NCBI GenBank assembly: GCA_947623645.1
Contig: CANQHK010000063.1
Span: 1-7,069, forward strand
Source of the DNA: an uncultured Bacilli bacterium
Lineage (GTDB): Bacteria; Bacillota_I; Bacilli_A; RF39; UBA660
Length of the DNA: 7,069 nt
Direction of reading: 5' to 3'
The translations under genes and the position numbers were made by a program. This document shows positions 1 to 6,495 of this stretch, piece after piece; position 1 is the first letter of the stretch, and every line of letters begins with the position of its first letter. Under the pieces are notes generated by a model that was given only the letters and a program-made list of their open reading frames with translations, was not told where the DNA came from and made no database searches.

Positions 1-2044
1 AAGAAGATGATCCAGTAGATTCACTAGGAACAGATGGTTCTGGTTGTTGTTCAGGTTGCTGTTGTTGATTTGGATTTTGATTATGATCAGGTGTTTGATC
101 TGGCACATTATCTTTGACTGAACTTTCATCCTGACTAGGTGCAGAAGGTTGTATATTTTGATTTTGATTCGTTCCATTTTGATTTGGATTTTGACTATGT
201 TCTGGAGTTGTATCTGCTCCCTTGTCTGTTGTAATATTCTCATGAGCACTATTATAATCAGCAATTCCTAATTGTTTTGCATTATTATAAAGATACTTTA
301 CACCAGTAATACTACTATTTGCCCAACTAGAATTGTACTCTGGTGCATTTGGTCCCTTTTCAAAATAGTAATCATAAATAGCATCTTGGCTTGCTTCTAC
401 TTCTGCGATTTCATTCTTTTTAGCATCTTCTTGTTTATTATGCTCTGTAATTCCAGCTTTTTGATCAGCTTCTGCCTCTGCTTTTTGTCTAGTTGTATCA
501 TCAATCGAAGAAGCTTCAACGGGAACCTCTTTCTGAGTTTCAGTATAAGTATCTCCTTTTTTACCACCCGTTGGGTTCGTTTTTGGATTAAATGGTCCAC
601 GATCAGCTAATTGTGCAGCTTGAAGTTCTTGAATCATTGCTTGACGAATTGCATCACTAACTTCTACGCCATCCAAAGTACCTAAATTAAGTTTATTTAA
701 GTAATCATGCATAATTGGTAAAATTACTCCAATATGATCATCATGATCCTCTAATTCATAAGTTTCATTGGTTAAAGTTTCAAATTCTTCATCAGAAAGT
801 TGAGCAAAGTAATTTTCATAATGATTAAATTCATCAATGTAAACACCACAAGCTAAATCAGCCATACCGTGTGTTTCTTGAATATCGATTGTTTTTTCAG
901 AAACTTCTTTGCCATTTATTTTTCCACCATCTGTTGCAACATCATTTTGTCCAATAGAACCAATAATGATTTCATTAATATCTTGATCAATTGGACTTCC
1001 AAGTACAGCCATCACATTCGGAAGTAAATTTAAGATAACATGCGCAGAAGGATGTTCTTGTAAATCAAGTACAGCAGTAGCACCATTGATAAAATCATCA
1101 TTTAATGCATCTTCAATAGCCTTTTTCTTAGAAGCCTTTTCTTTAGAGTCTGCTGTTTTGAAATCAAGAACTAAATCTTGATATTTATCAATATATTTTT
1201 GTACATCTTCATCTTGAACTTTTAGAGAAATCATCTCATCTTTACTATCCGCAATAGCCCAACTCCACATTGTAATATCCAAAGCTTCATTGGCATATTT
1301 CGTAATACTATCATAAGTAACTGGATAATCTCCAAGAATTTTTAATTTTTGTTCATCGGTATAAAGATTGTTATCATAATAGAAAGAAAAACCAAATGCC
1401 TGTTCTGGAGTTAGACTATAAGTATAAGTCTTTCCATTGATAGTATCTTCAATAATATTGTCTTCAATTAAATCTGCCATAACACGTTTGAAGAATTTCT
1501 TTTGTTCCGCATTTTCATCATACTTATCGGACATATATTCTTCCCAAGTAGTTGGAGCTTCTATTTTATTAGAAACAGTTCCTTCTTCTTTTTCTTGCTC
1601 TTCTGTTTCTAATTCTAAGTTTTGAACAGAATCTTCATTATATGGAGATTGACTTATTTTACTTGCTGTACAACCTCCTAAAACTCCCAAACTAATTGCC
1701 GTAATAATTCCAGCAGCATAGGCCGTTCTTTTGGATACCAATGGTTCATGATTCATTCTTCGAGTTTCTCGATGAATCCATCCTTCTAAATCAGGATTTG
1801 GAACATAAACCCCTCCTTTTGCTTGTTTGGAATCATAGCAATAAATGTTTTCCATTTTATCTCTTGGAATTTCATTTAATCTTGCTACATTTTCTTGCTT
1901 TTTGAAGGCTTGTAAAAGAGCATTGATTTTCTGAGGATCTTCGACAAGTTGTGTATTTCCATCCAACGTTACATAAGCTCTAACAAATCTTTTTTCTTTA
2001 TTATCATAGACAGTCCGAATACTGTCAATCGTTCCTTCTGGCAT
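1..2044 (-). CDS. Large single-pass membrane protein of unknown function, 3' end missing
   Basis: The open frame runs unbroken from the ATG at 2042-2044 to the left edge, giving 681 codons and no stop, so the C-terminus lies outside the window. The start is set by AAAGGAG (2054-2060), 9 bases upstream. Visible order: a soluble N-terminal region (about 1-96) with no recognised domain; a basic stretch (R92, R95, R96, K105, R106) before a hydrophobic segment at about 107-124 that ends LGGC (Cys125); an acidic linker; a mostly helical, acidic extracellular region (about 160-500); a charged, coiled-coil-like stretch (about 515-550); and a Gln/Asn/Pro/Ser-rich tail from about 609. The charge pattern predicts the N-terminus inside and the bulk outside. 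Only three cysteines are seen (69, 125, 399). It lies 18 bases after the pilin-like gene and is presumably co-transcribed. I do not recognise the family. An envelope structural or anchoring role is inference. Confidence 0.88.
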   Translation of the reverse strand, partial: MPEGTIDSIRTVYDNKEKRFVRAYVTLDGNTQLVEDPQKINALLQAFKKQENVARLNEIPRDKMENIYCYDSKQAKGGVYVPNPDLEGWIHRETRRMNHEPLVSKRTAYAAGIITAISLGVLGGCTASKISQSPYNEDSVQNLELETEEQEKEEGTVSNKIEAPTTWEEYMSDKYDENAEQKKFFKRVMADLIEDNIIEDTINGKTYTYSLTPEQAFGFSFYYDNNLYTDEQKLKILGDYPVTYDSITKYANEALDITMWSWAIADSKDEMISLKVQDEDVQKYIDKYQDLVLDFKTADSKEKASKKKAIEDALNDDFINGATAVLDLQEHPSAHVILNLLPNVMAVLGSPIDQDINEIIIGSIGQNDVATDGGKINGKEVSEKTIDIQETHGMADLACGVYIDEFNHYENYFAQLSDEEFETLTNETYELEDHDDHIGVILPIMHDYLNKLNLGTLDGVEVSDAIRQAMIQELQAAQLADRGPFNPKTNPTGGKKGDTYTETQKEVPVEASSIDDTTRQKAEAEADQKAGITEHNKQEDAKKNEIAEVEASQDAIYDYYFEKGPNAPEYNSSWANSSITGVKYLYNNAKQLGIADYNSAHENITTDKGADTTPEHSQNPNQNGTNQNQNIQPSAPSQDESSVKDNVPDQTPDHNQNPNQQQQPEQQPEPSVPSESTGSSS
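65..199 (-). repeat. Repeated Gln/Asn/Pro-coding segment in the tail of the large surface protein
   Basis: Two 21-base copies, at 65-85 and 179-199, differ by one base and encode H-N-Q-N-P-N-Q and H-S-Q-N-P-N-Q. They sit in a low-complexity tail (about 1-220) made mostly of Gln, Asn, Pro, Ser and Asp. The tail is probably unstructured and could be a spacer before an anchoring or binding part beyond the window edge. Confidence 0.65.
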
Positions 2045-2062
2045 ATTATTATTCTCCTTTCA

Positions 2063-3520
2063 CTATTTTTTTTCTCGATATTCCCCTGTTGCTACCCATC
2101 CTTGACTAAGTAATGTTTGATTGTTATAAGTACTCCATGTATATTTTGTAGATGCAGCCTGTAATAATGTACGAGTACGATCACGATAGAATTTCTTATA
2201 ACCATATAAAGGTTCTTCTGTTGTGTATTTTTCCGTTTTAAGAACATTTGCATAAACAGGCACAGCTTTTGTTTGGATGCTCGTACAAGTAGCCGTTACA
2301 TTGGTAGCTTGCGTTGTTTTTTGAATGCTTCTTACCTGTTGTCTATAAACTGTATAAATTCGATTTGTACAGTTCCCTTCACAGTATTCTACTTTAGCAT
2401 CTTGAATAATCCAACGAGATGTCATCGTATCTTCAGGTGGATTGTAGCCACGATAATAATTGTTGGTATATTCCCAATCACTCGTAATTGTATAAAGGGT
2501 ACTAACGTCGGCAATATACGTATAATTAGCACAAACTTGATAATTTAAAGTATCAACTTGTTGAAGTTCTTTTCTTTTTAAGTAACCTGTATTAATTCTT
2601 GTTCCAACTTGAACTTTTTTAGCTCCTAAATCTTCGATTTGATAAGTATTGGTATTATTCCAATTAACAACGTCTGTATCTTTATAAGACCATACTTTCC
2701 ATCCACTCCACTCACTATATTGAGCACTGGTTGATTTTTTATATTCATATTCATAATTCTTATTTTTTGGTGGTTGCGTAGGTGTAGGTGTTGGTTTCGT
2801 TGTAGGAGTAGGTGTCGGATGATTCGTTGGTGTTGGTGCTGTCGTAGGAGTTGGCGTTGGATTATTACTAGGTGTTGGTGTAGGTCTATTGCTTGGAGTT
2901 GGCGCTATCGTAGGTGTAGGTGTCGGATTTACTGTTGGTTTCGGATTTGTTGTTGGTCTTGGATAGTTAGTAGGTTTTACAGTACTTGTTGGTTTTGGTT
3001 TACTAGATGCTTTTGGCTTACTACCATTACTAGCAGCAGTTGGTTCAGGTTCTTCTTGTTTTTCACAAATTTCCCCTTCGCAATAAGAATAGCATCCAAG
3101 ATAAACATAAATATATTCTTCTTTATCAGAACATTTTAAGTTTACTTTCATCTTATAGTTGTAAAGATCACTATCAACCTTTTCAATCGTAACATAAGAT
3201 TCCGTCATACTACAAGTATTTCCATTTTTATCGACAAATGGCACAAGTAATTTCAAGTCTAACATTTGTTGAAGTGTTAAGGTTTTCTTATCCCCAACAT
3301 TTTCAGGAAGTCTTTCTGTCGTATAATAATCGATAGCAGCTTCCTTCATAGCATTGATGTTATTATTAAAAATTTGTTCTTGAAGAGGTGCAAGTCCACT
3401 CATATCTGGCCAAGGCACGAACCAAATTAATAATACTACAAAGATGATAATTAAAATTAAACGTAAGATAAAACTCTTAAGAAGTGTAAAATCCTTTCGA
3501 TCTGTATTTTCATTATACAT
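2063..3520 (-). CDS. Membrane-anchored surface protein with pilin-like head and Thr/Pro-rich stalk
   Basis: This protein has 485 residues. The start ATG has GAGGGGG (3528-3534) 7 bases upstream. A short cytoplasmic N-terminus leads to a membrane helix at about 13-36. Next comes a pseudopilin-like region (about 45-140) with an amphipathic helix (NINAMKEAAIDYYTTERLP) and C103 and C130. I associate this arrangement with uncharacterised surface proteins of gut Firmicutes. A cysteine cluster follows (C143, C147, C152), then a Ser/Lys/Pro/Thr stretch and PTPTPT repeats (about 160-250). The distal part (about 254-485) is rich in Tyr, Trp and Thr and contains WSGW (271-274), C330, C380, C384 and C412, and a C-terminal W-S...L-x-x-G-W-x-x-T-G pattern. 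There is no lipobox and no LPXTG motif, so the N-terminal helix is the likely anchor. It is the first gene after a consensus promoter and ends in tandem stops TAG TGA. The precise function is unknown. Confidence 0.93.
   Translation of the reverse strand: MYNENTDRKDFTLLKSFILRLILIIIFVVLLIWFVPWPDMSGLAPLQEQIFNNNINAMKEAAIDYYTTERLPENVGDKKTLTLQQMLDLKLLVPFVDKNGNTCSMTESYVTIEKVDSDLYNYKMKVNLKCSDKEEYIYVYLGCYSYCEGEICEKQEEPEPTAASNGSKPKASSKPKPTSTVKPTNYPRPTTNPKPTVNPTPTPTIAPTPSNRPTPTPSNNPTPTPTTAPTPTNHPTPTPTTKPTPTPTQPPKNKNYEYEYKKSTSAQYSEWSGWKVWSYKDTDVVNWNNTNTYQIEDLGAKKVQVGTRINTGYLKRKELQQVDTLNYQVCANYTYIADVSTLYTITSDWEYTNNYYRGYNPPEDTMTSRWIIQDAKVEYCEGNCTNRIYTVYRQQVRSIQKTTQATNVTATCTSIQTKAVPVYANVLKTEKYTTEEPLYGYKKFYRDRTRTLLQAASTKYTWSTYNNQTLLSQGWVATGEYREKK
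2771..2926 (-). repeat. Thr/Pro repeat array with 66-base higher-order unit
   Basis: This stretch encodes residues 199-250 of the pilin-like protein. Short PTPTPTxx and PTPxNx blocks combine into a 22-residue unit of 8, 6 and 8 residues. The first copy is at 2861-2926, the second at 2795-2860, and a partial third at 2771-2794. The DNA copies are diverged, mostly at silent or wobble positions. A looser, Lys-rich version continues upstream to about residue 165. The array likely forms an extended, rigid stalk. Confidence 0.85.
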
Positions 3521-3546
3521 AATAATTCCCCCTCTTTCTGGATTTA

Positions 3547-3565
3547 TGTGCTATATTATAACACA
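3547..3565. promoter_or_regulatory. Imperfect palindrome over the -10 box, candidate operator
   Basis: The plus strand reads TGTGCTATATTATAACACA. Around the centre at 3556, eight of nine base pairs match, giving arms TGTG...CACA around TATA...TATA. The palindrome covers the whole -10 box, so a bound dimeric repressor would block the promoter. The inner TATA symmetry partly follows from the TATAAT box itself. Only the outer TGTG/CACA arms are independent evidence. Confidence 0.4.
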
Positions 3566-3583
3566 ACCGACGGATTTTGTCAA
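3555..3583 (-). promoter_or_regulatory. Consensus sigma-A promoter of the surface-protein operon
   Basis: Read on the minus strand, TTGACA (3578-3583) and TATAAT (3555-3560) are both perfect and separated by exactly 17 bases. A TGT just before the -10 box makes it an extended -10 promoter. Transcription should begin about 7 bases further on, roughly 30 bases before the ATG of the pilin-like gene. The -35 box starts at the base after the TAA stop of the Smr gene. I see no terminator between the two, so read-through from the upstream operon is possible. Confidence 0.92.
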
Positions 3584-3835
3584 TTATTGTTTGCGAAACT
3601 TTACAATGGTTTGACCAGGATTTTGAAAATCAATGTAAAATTCCTCGACTTTTTTATTTTTAGCAAGCGCTTTTTGAACTTCTTTTCTTAAAATACCCTC
3701 CCCGATTCCATGAATAATAACTCCATATTCTTCTTGTAATCGAAAACAGTCATCGACAAATTCATTCACCAAAATTCTTGCTATAGAAGAATTTTCTCCA
3801 TGAAGATCAATTTTTTTAGAATTAGAGAATAGCAT
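3584..3835 (-). CDS. Free-standing Smr-domain protein (MutS2 C-terminal type)
   Basis: The product has 83 residues and is almost entirely one Smr domain. The family hallmarks are clear: IDLHG at 9-13 (the LDLHG motif), HGIGEGILR at 42-50 (the HGxGxGxLR motif), and a final NPGQTIVKF strand in place of the usual GGxGxTxV. Smr domains are known as nucleic-acid-binding nucleases in MutS2 and in stand-alone proteins. This copy has no MutS ATPase or KOW region, so its target cannot be told from sequence. I chose the ATG at 3833-3835 because GGAAGAG lies just upstream (3839-3845). The in-frame TTG at 3845-3847 would add four residues but has no good ribosome binding site. The start lies inside the end of the kinase gene (14-base overlap), which suggests translational coupling. 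The stop codon abuts the -35 box of the next promoter. Confidence 0.9.
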   Translation of the reverse strand: MLFSNSKKIDLHGENSSIARILVNEFVDDCFRLQEEYGVIIHGIGEGILRKEVQKALAKNKKVEEFYIDFQNPGQTIVKFRKQ

Positions 3836-4715
3836 GCTCTCTTCCAACTTTTAAAATTTCTTCTAAAGATGGTTGACTTTTCTTACTTCCAATTCTAGTA
3901 ACGGATATAGCTCCTGCAATATTAGCATAAAACATGGAATCAAGAAGAGAATACCCGGAAGAAATAAAGTAAGCAAAAGCACCATGATAAATATCCCCTG
4001 CTCCTGTAGAATCAACAGCTTTCACAGAAATACTTGGAACAAGTTCATATTCTTCTGTTTTGGTAAAACTTCCTTGACCTTCTAAGGTAATTATAACACA
4101 GTTTTGAAATTTTTCATAGATTTTATCATAAGCTTTTTGAAAAGATTCGAAATTTTCTAAAGAAAATCCGACAAACTTCTCCGCAAAATCTTTACTACAA
4201 ACAAAATAATTGACTTTTTCTCCCAAAGTAAGAACTTCTTCAGAATATTTTCCAGCATCCAAAATAGAAATGGCCTTGGGATATTTTTGAAGCATCTCTA
4301 AACTGAGCTCCACTTCATTGGAGTCAAGTACCAATACATCATATTCTTCTTGTGATAAAAAAGAAGTACAAACAGCATCTTTATTTTTATGCGTGATAAT
4401 CGTTCTACTACCGCAAGAAACATTCGTAATAATATAACTGGTTGTTGTAAAACTATCGACTTTATGAAAATGGGTATGAAGTCCTACTTCTAAAGCTTCT
4501 TTTTCAATCAAAGAGCCATAATAATCGTTTCCAATCGTCCCTACGAAAGTTGTATCGACTCCAAAACGTGCCAGTAAGTAAGCAGAGTTAAACGCACTTC
4601 CACCAGCACATTCTACCCGATCCTTACTGCGCATCTTTTTATTTTCAACAGGATAGTTGTCAACAAGTAAAGTAATATCATAAGCGGCCTGCCCAATACA
4701 TAAAACTTTTTTCAT
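3822..4715 (-). CDS. PfkB/ribokinase-family carbohydrate kinase
   Basis: This 297-residue protein has the normal length for a PfkB sugar kinase, a family that transfers the ATP gamma-phosphate to a sugar hydroxyl. Visible marks are the N-terminal substrate strand (VLCIGQAAYDI), the first signature with its Gly-Gly pair (AGGSAFNSAYLLARFG, 37-52), VGTIGNDYYG (58-67), and the second signature DSTGAGD (235-241). There GAGD forms the anion hole and D241 is the predicted catalytic base. A CSKDFAEKFVG stretch (173-183) resembles the S/N-E-x-x-A region of ketohexokinase- and ribokinase-like members. The substrate cannot be fixed. Ribokinase, fructokinase, ketohexokinase-like and nucleoside kinase roles all remain open. 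AGGAG (4722-4726) overlaps the upstream TAG stop and sits 6 bases before the ATG. The gap to the mannosyltransferase gene is 9 bases, so the two are surely co-transcribed. Confidence 0.94.
   Translation of the reverse strand: MKKVLCIGQAAYDITLLVDNYPVENKKMRSKDRVECAGGSAFNSAYLLARFGVDTTFVGTIGNDYYGSLIEKEALEVGLHTHFHKVDSFTTTSYIITNVSCGSRTIITHKNKDAVCTSFLSQEEYDVLVLDSNEVELSLEMLQKYPKAISILDAGKYSEEVLTLGEKVNYFVCSKDFAEKFVGFSLENFESFQKAYDKIYEKFQNCVIITLEGQGSFTKTEEYELVPSISVKAVDSTGAGDIYHGAFAYFISSGYSLLDSMFYANIAGAISVTRIGSKKSQPSLEEILKVGREHAIL
3839..3845 (-). promoter_or_regulatory. Ribosome binding site of the Smr gene inside the kinase coding end
   Basis: GGAAGAG on the minus strand lies 3-5 bases before the ATG at 3833-3835, within the last codons of the kinase gene. 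It favours the ATG over the TTG at 3845-3847 and fits translational coupling. Confidence 0.6.
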
Positions 4716-4724
4716 ACCTTTCTC

Positions 4725-6428
4725 CTAGAAAATCCAAGTGGACAACCACTTCAAAGAATCGATATACGTTTCTGGCATAACAGCTCCACTTGCAACAGGA
4801 TAAAACCAAGCAAAGAAAATGACAACGACAGAAATGTAAATAACGGCAATCCAAATATTTTTAAATTTTTCACTCCAATAACGAATAAATTGAACAATTG
4901 CTAAAATCATAAATGGAATCACTGGATAATAATGATATAAGAACATAACTCTTCCAATAAAAGCATAAGGAAGCCATAAAGAAAGCATCATGACAACAAC
5001 ACTTACAAATTCTATTTTTCTCGTTCGAATACTTTGAATAAGAGCAAAAACAAAAGCTAAAATTCCAAACCACCAAATAGCTGGATTTCCAATCGCAACA
5101 ATCGTCGATTTAAGTCCTGTTGATGGATAAGAAACATAATACCAAACAGGTTTTAACATAATTGGCCAAGTATACCATTTAGAAGAGAATGGATGTCCTT
5201 CATGAAGGGTTGAGTGATAATGGAACATCTCTTGAATTTGAGTCAATAACTCTTTGAAATTATGAACCCCACTCGGATAAACATTTGGAAATAAGAAATA
5301 ACAAGTTGCATAAATACCAGCTGGTATCAAAACAAAGAATAAAATACAAGCAAGAATAATTCGAATATACTGTTTACTAAGTTTGTGATCTTTTAAAGAA
5401 TCCAAAAGAAGTTTTCCAAAGAACAAAATGCAAAGTCCAAGTCCCAAATAAAGTCCTGTCCATTTAACACAAGTAGCAAGTCCAAAGAAAAGTCCGGAAA
5501 GGAATAAATTCCGAAGTTTTGGTTTAATAGAATCATATTTATCAAGGAGTAAATATTTATACATAAAAAGTCCGGAAAGAATCATAAACAAAACTAAGAA
5601 ACTATCGACGGTTCCCAATCTTCCTTGAGCCAAATGAAAGGTATCAAAAGTAATAAGCATTCCTGCAAGAAAAGCATATTTCCGATTTTTAAACATCGTC
5701 TTAGCAAAAACATAAAGAGCAGGAATCATAAAAAGTGCAGCTAAATTTCCCATGAAACGATAAGCAAAAGGAGTCATTCCTAAAAAGAATAAAGGAATCA
5801 TTTGAAGAAGTTTTCCAAGAGGAGGATGAACCCATTCCATGGCTTGAATTTGATGAAGATAATCATAAGCTGTTCTTGCAAAATAAATTTCATCAAAATA
5901 AGTAGAATTCATATAACTAATAACTCCAGGAACACTCTTTGCTTCATCGACTAATAATTTACTTCTCTCGGTTGCACCTACCGTTTTAATTTTTTCTCCA
6001 TACTGATTATATAATTGAACTTCTCCAATCGAACTTCCACCTTGTAAAGATACAATCTTCAAATATTTAAAGACAGAAGAAATATTGGTATCGGACCATA
6101 AAAAGACAGAGTCATCCGTCATCGTTCCAATTTCTTCGTAGTTTTCACCATCAACAGATACCAATAGCTGATAACTACCTACTTCTTCTCCAGAATAATG
6201 TCGAATTTTAGAAACTTCCACTGCTTCTCCTTCAATCTCAAGAGTTGCTTCTTGATCCGCTGCATCAAATGTTAAAAAAGATTGAGGATTATGAAAAGAA
6301 CCCAAATTGCTAAAAGAAATCAAAGCATAAATTCCCATTAAACCCCCTACAATGATCCAATCATTCTTTTTCATTTTCCGACTTTCATCATTAAAAAAAG
6401 AACGAATTTTACGATATAGCTTTTTCAT
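4725..6428 (-). CDS. GT39 protein O-mannosyltransferase-like membrane glycosyltransferase with discoidin-like insert
   Basis: The protein has 567 residues. Enzymes of this family move mannose from a polyprenyl-phosphate carrier to Ser/Thr of exported proteins on the outer face of the membrane. After membrane helix 1 (about 24-42) comes a beta-rich module (about 60-148; QLLVSVDGENYEEIG, then FKYLKIV) resembling an F5/8 type C or discoidin fold. The catalytic first loop follows with the Asp-Glu pair D179-E180 in YFDEIYFARTAYDYLH, then HPPLGK (201-206). Other family marks are GRLGTVDSF (269-277), KWTGLYLGLGL, the conserved HYHSTLHEGHPFSSKWYTWP region (403-422), and a C-terminal multi-helix part with HYYPVIPF and WFYPVASG. 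I chose this ATG because AGGAGG (6435-6440) lies exactly 6 bases upstream. An in-frame start 16 codons earlier falls in the terminator T-run and has no binding site. The carrier and sugar are inferred from the family. Confidence 0.93.
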   Translation of the reverse strand: MKKLYRKIRSFFNDESRKMKKNDWIIVGGLMGIYALISFSNLGSFHNPQSFLTFDAADQEATLEIEGEAVEVSKIRHYSGEEVGSYQLLVSVDGENYEEIGTMTDDSVFLWSDTNISSVFKYLKIVSLQGGSSIGEVQLYNQYGEKIKTVGATERSKLLVDEAKSVPGVISYMNSTYFDEIYFARTAYDYLHQIQAMEWVHPPLGKLLQMIPLFFLGMTPFAYRFMGNLAALFMIPALYVFAKTMFKNRKYAFLAGMLITFDTFHLAQGRLGTVDSFLVLFMILSGLFMYKYLLLDKYDSIKPKLRNLFLSGLFFGLATCVKWTGLYLGLGLCILFFGKLLLDSLKDHKLSKQYIRIILACILFFVLIPAGIYATCYFLFPNVYPSGVHNFKELLTQIQEMFHYHSTLHEGHPFSSKWYTWPIMLKPVWYYVSYPSTGLKSTIVAIGNPAIWWFGILAFVFALIQSIRTRKIEFVSVVVMMLSLWLPYAFIGRVMFLYHYYPVIPFMILAIVQFIRYWSEKFKNIWIAVIYISVVVIFFAWFYPVASGAVMPETYIDSLKWLSTWIF

Positions 6429-6434
6429 ATCGAA

Positions 6435-6440
6435 CCTCCT
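6435..6440 (-). promoter_or_regulatory. Ribosome binding site fixing the mannosyltransferase start
   Basis: This is a perfect AGGAGG on the minus strand, 6 bases before the ATG at 6426-6428. It shows that the longer in-frame start at 6476 is not used. Confidence 0.9.
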
Positions 6441-6447
6441 TATTATT

Positions 6448-6476
6448 ATCATATCAAAAAAAAGAAAAACTTCCAA
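6448..6476 (-). promoter_or_regulatory. Likely promoter of the mannosyltransferase-kinase-Smr operon
   Basis: On the minus strand TTGGAA (6471-6476, 4 of 6 consensus bases) and TATGAT (6448-6453, 5 of 6) are 17 bases apart. The -35 box lies in the 3' arm of the preceding terminator and the T-run forms most of the spacer. The start point would fall at or just before the AGGAGG site, giving a very short leader. Confidence 0.6.
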
Positions 6477-6495
6477 GATATTTAGGAAAGTTTTT
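6456..6495 (-). terminator. Rho-independent terminator after the small membrane protein gene
   Basis: On the minus strand AAAAACTTTCC and GGAAGTTTTT pair with one bulged T around a 10-base loop (6475-6484), followed by CTTTTTTTT (6456-6464). The hairpin begins at the TAA stop of the three-pass membrane protein gene. The stem is AT-rich, but the T-run is strong. Confidence 0.75.

Noticed and set aside
272..610. Plus-strand and minus-strand short frames (272-610 and 397-600)
   Set aside because: Both are shadows of the large membrane protein, whose frame is continuous through this stretch.
1437..2548. Plus-strand frames at 1437-1625 and 2273-2548
   Set aside because: They lie antisense to confident genes and have no start signals or recognisable motifs.
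2771..2926. CRISPR-like repeat array
   Set aside because: The repeats are coding, diverged, contiguous and in frame, with no unique spacers.
2774..3139. Plus-strand open frame rich in Arg, Cys and Trp
   Set aside because: It is the antisense reading of the Thr/Pro repeat. Its composition follows from the repeat codons, and it has no ribosome binding site.
3873..5076. Plus-strand frame 3873-4085 and minus-strand frame 4870-5076
   Set aside because: They are shadows of the sugar kinase and mannosyltransferase genes, both supported by family motifs in another frame.
6429..6476. Longer start for the mannosyltransferase (16 extra codons)
   Set aside because: The extra codons cover the terminator T-run and promoter, and the perfect AGGAGG belongs to the inner ATG.
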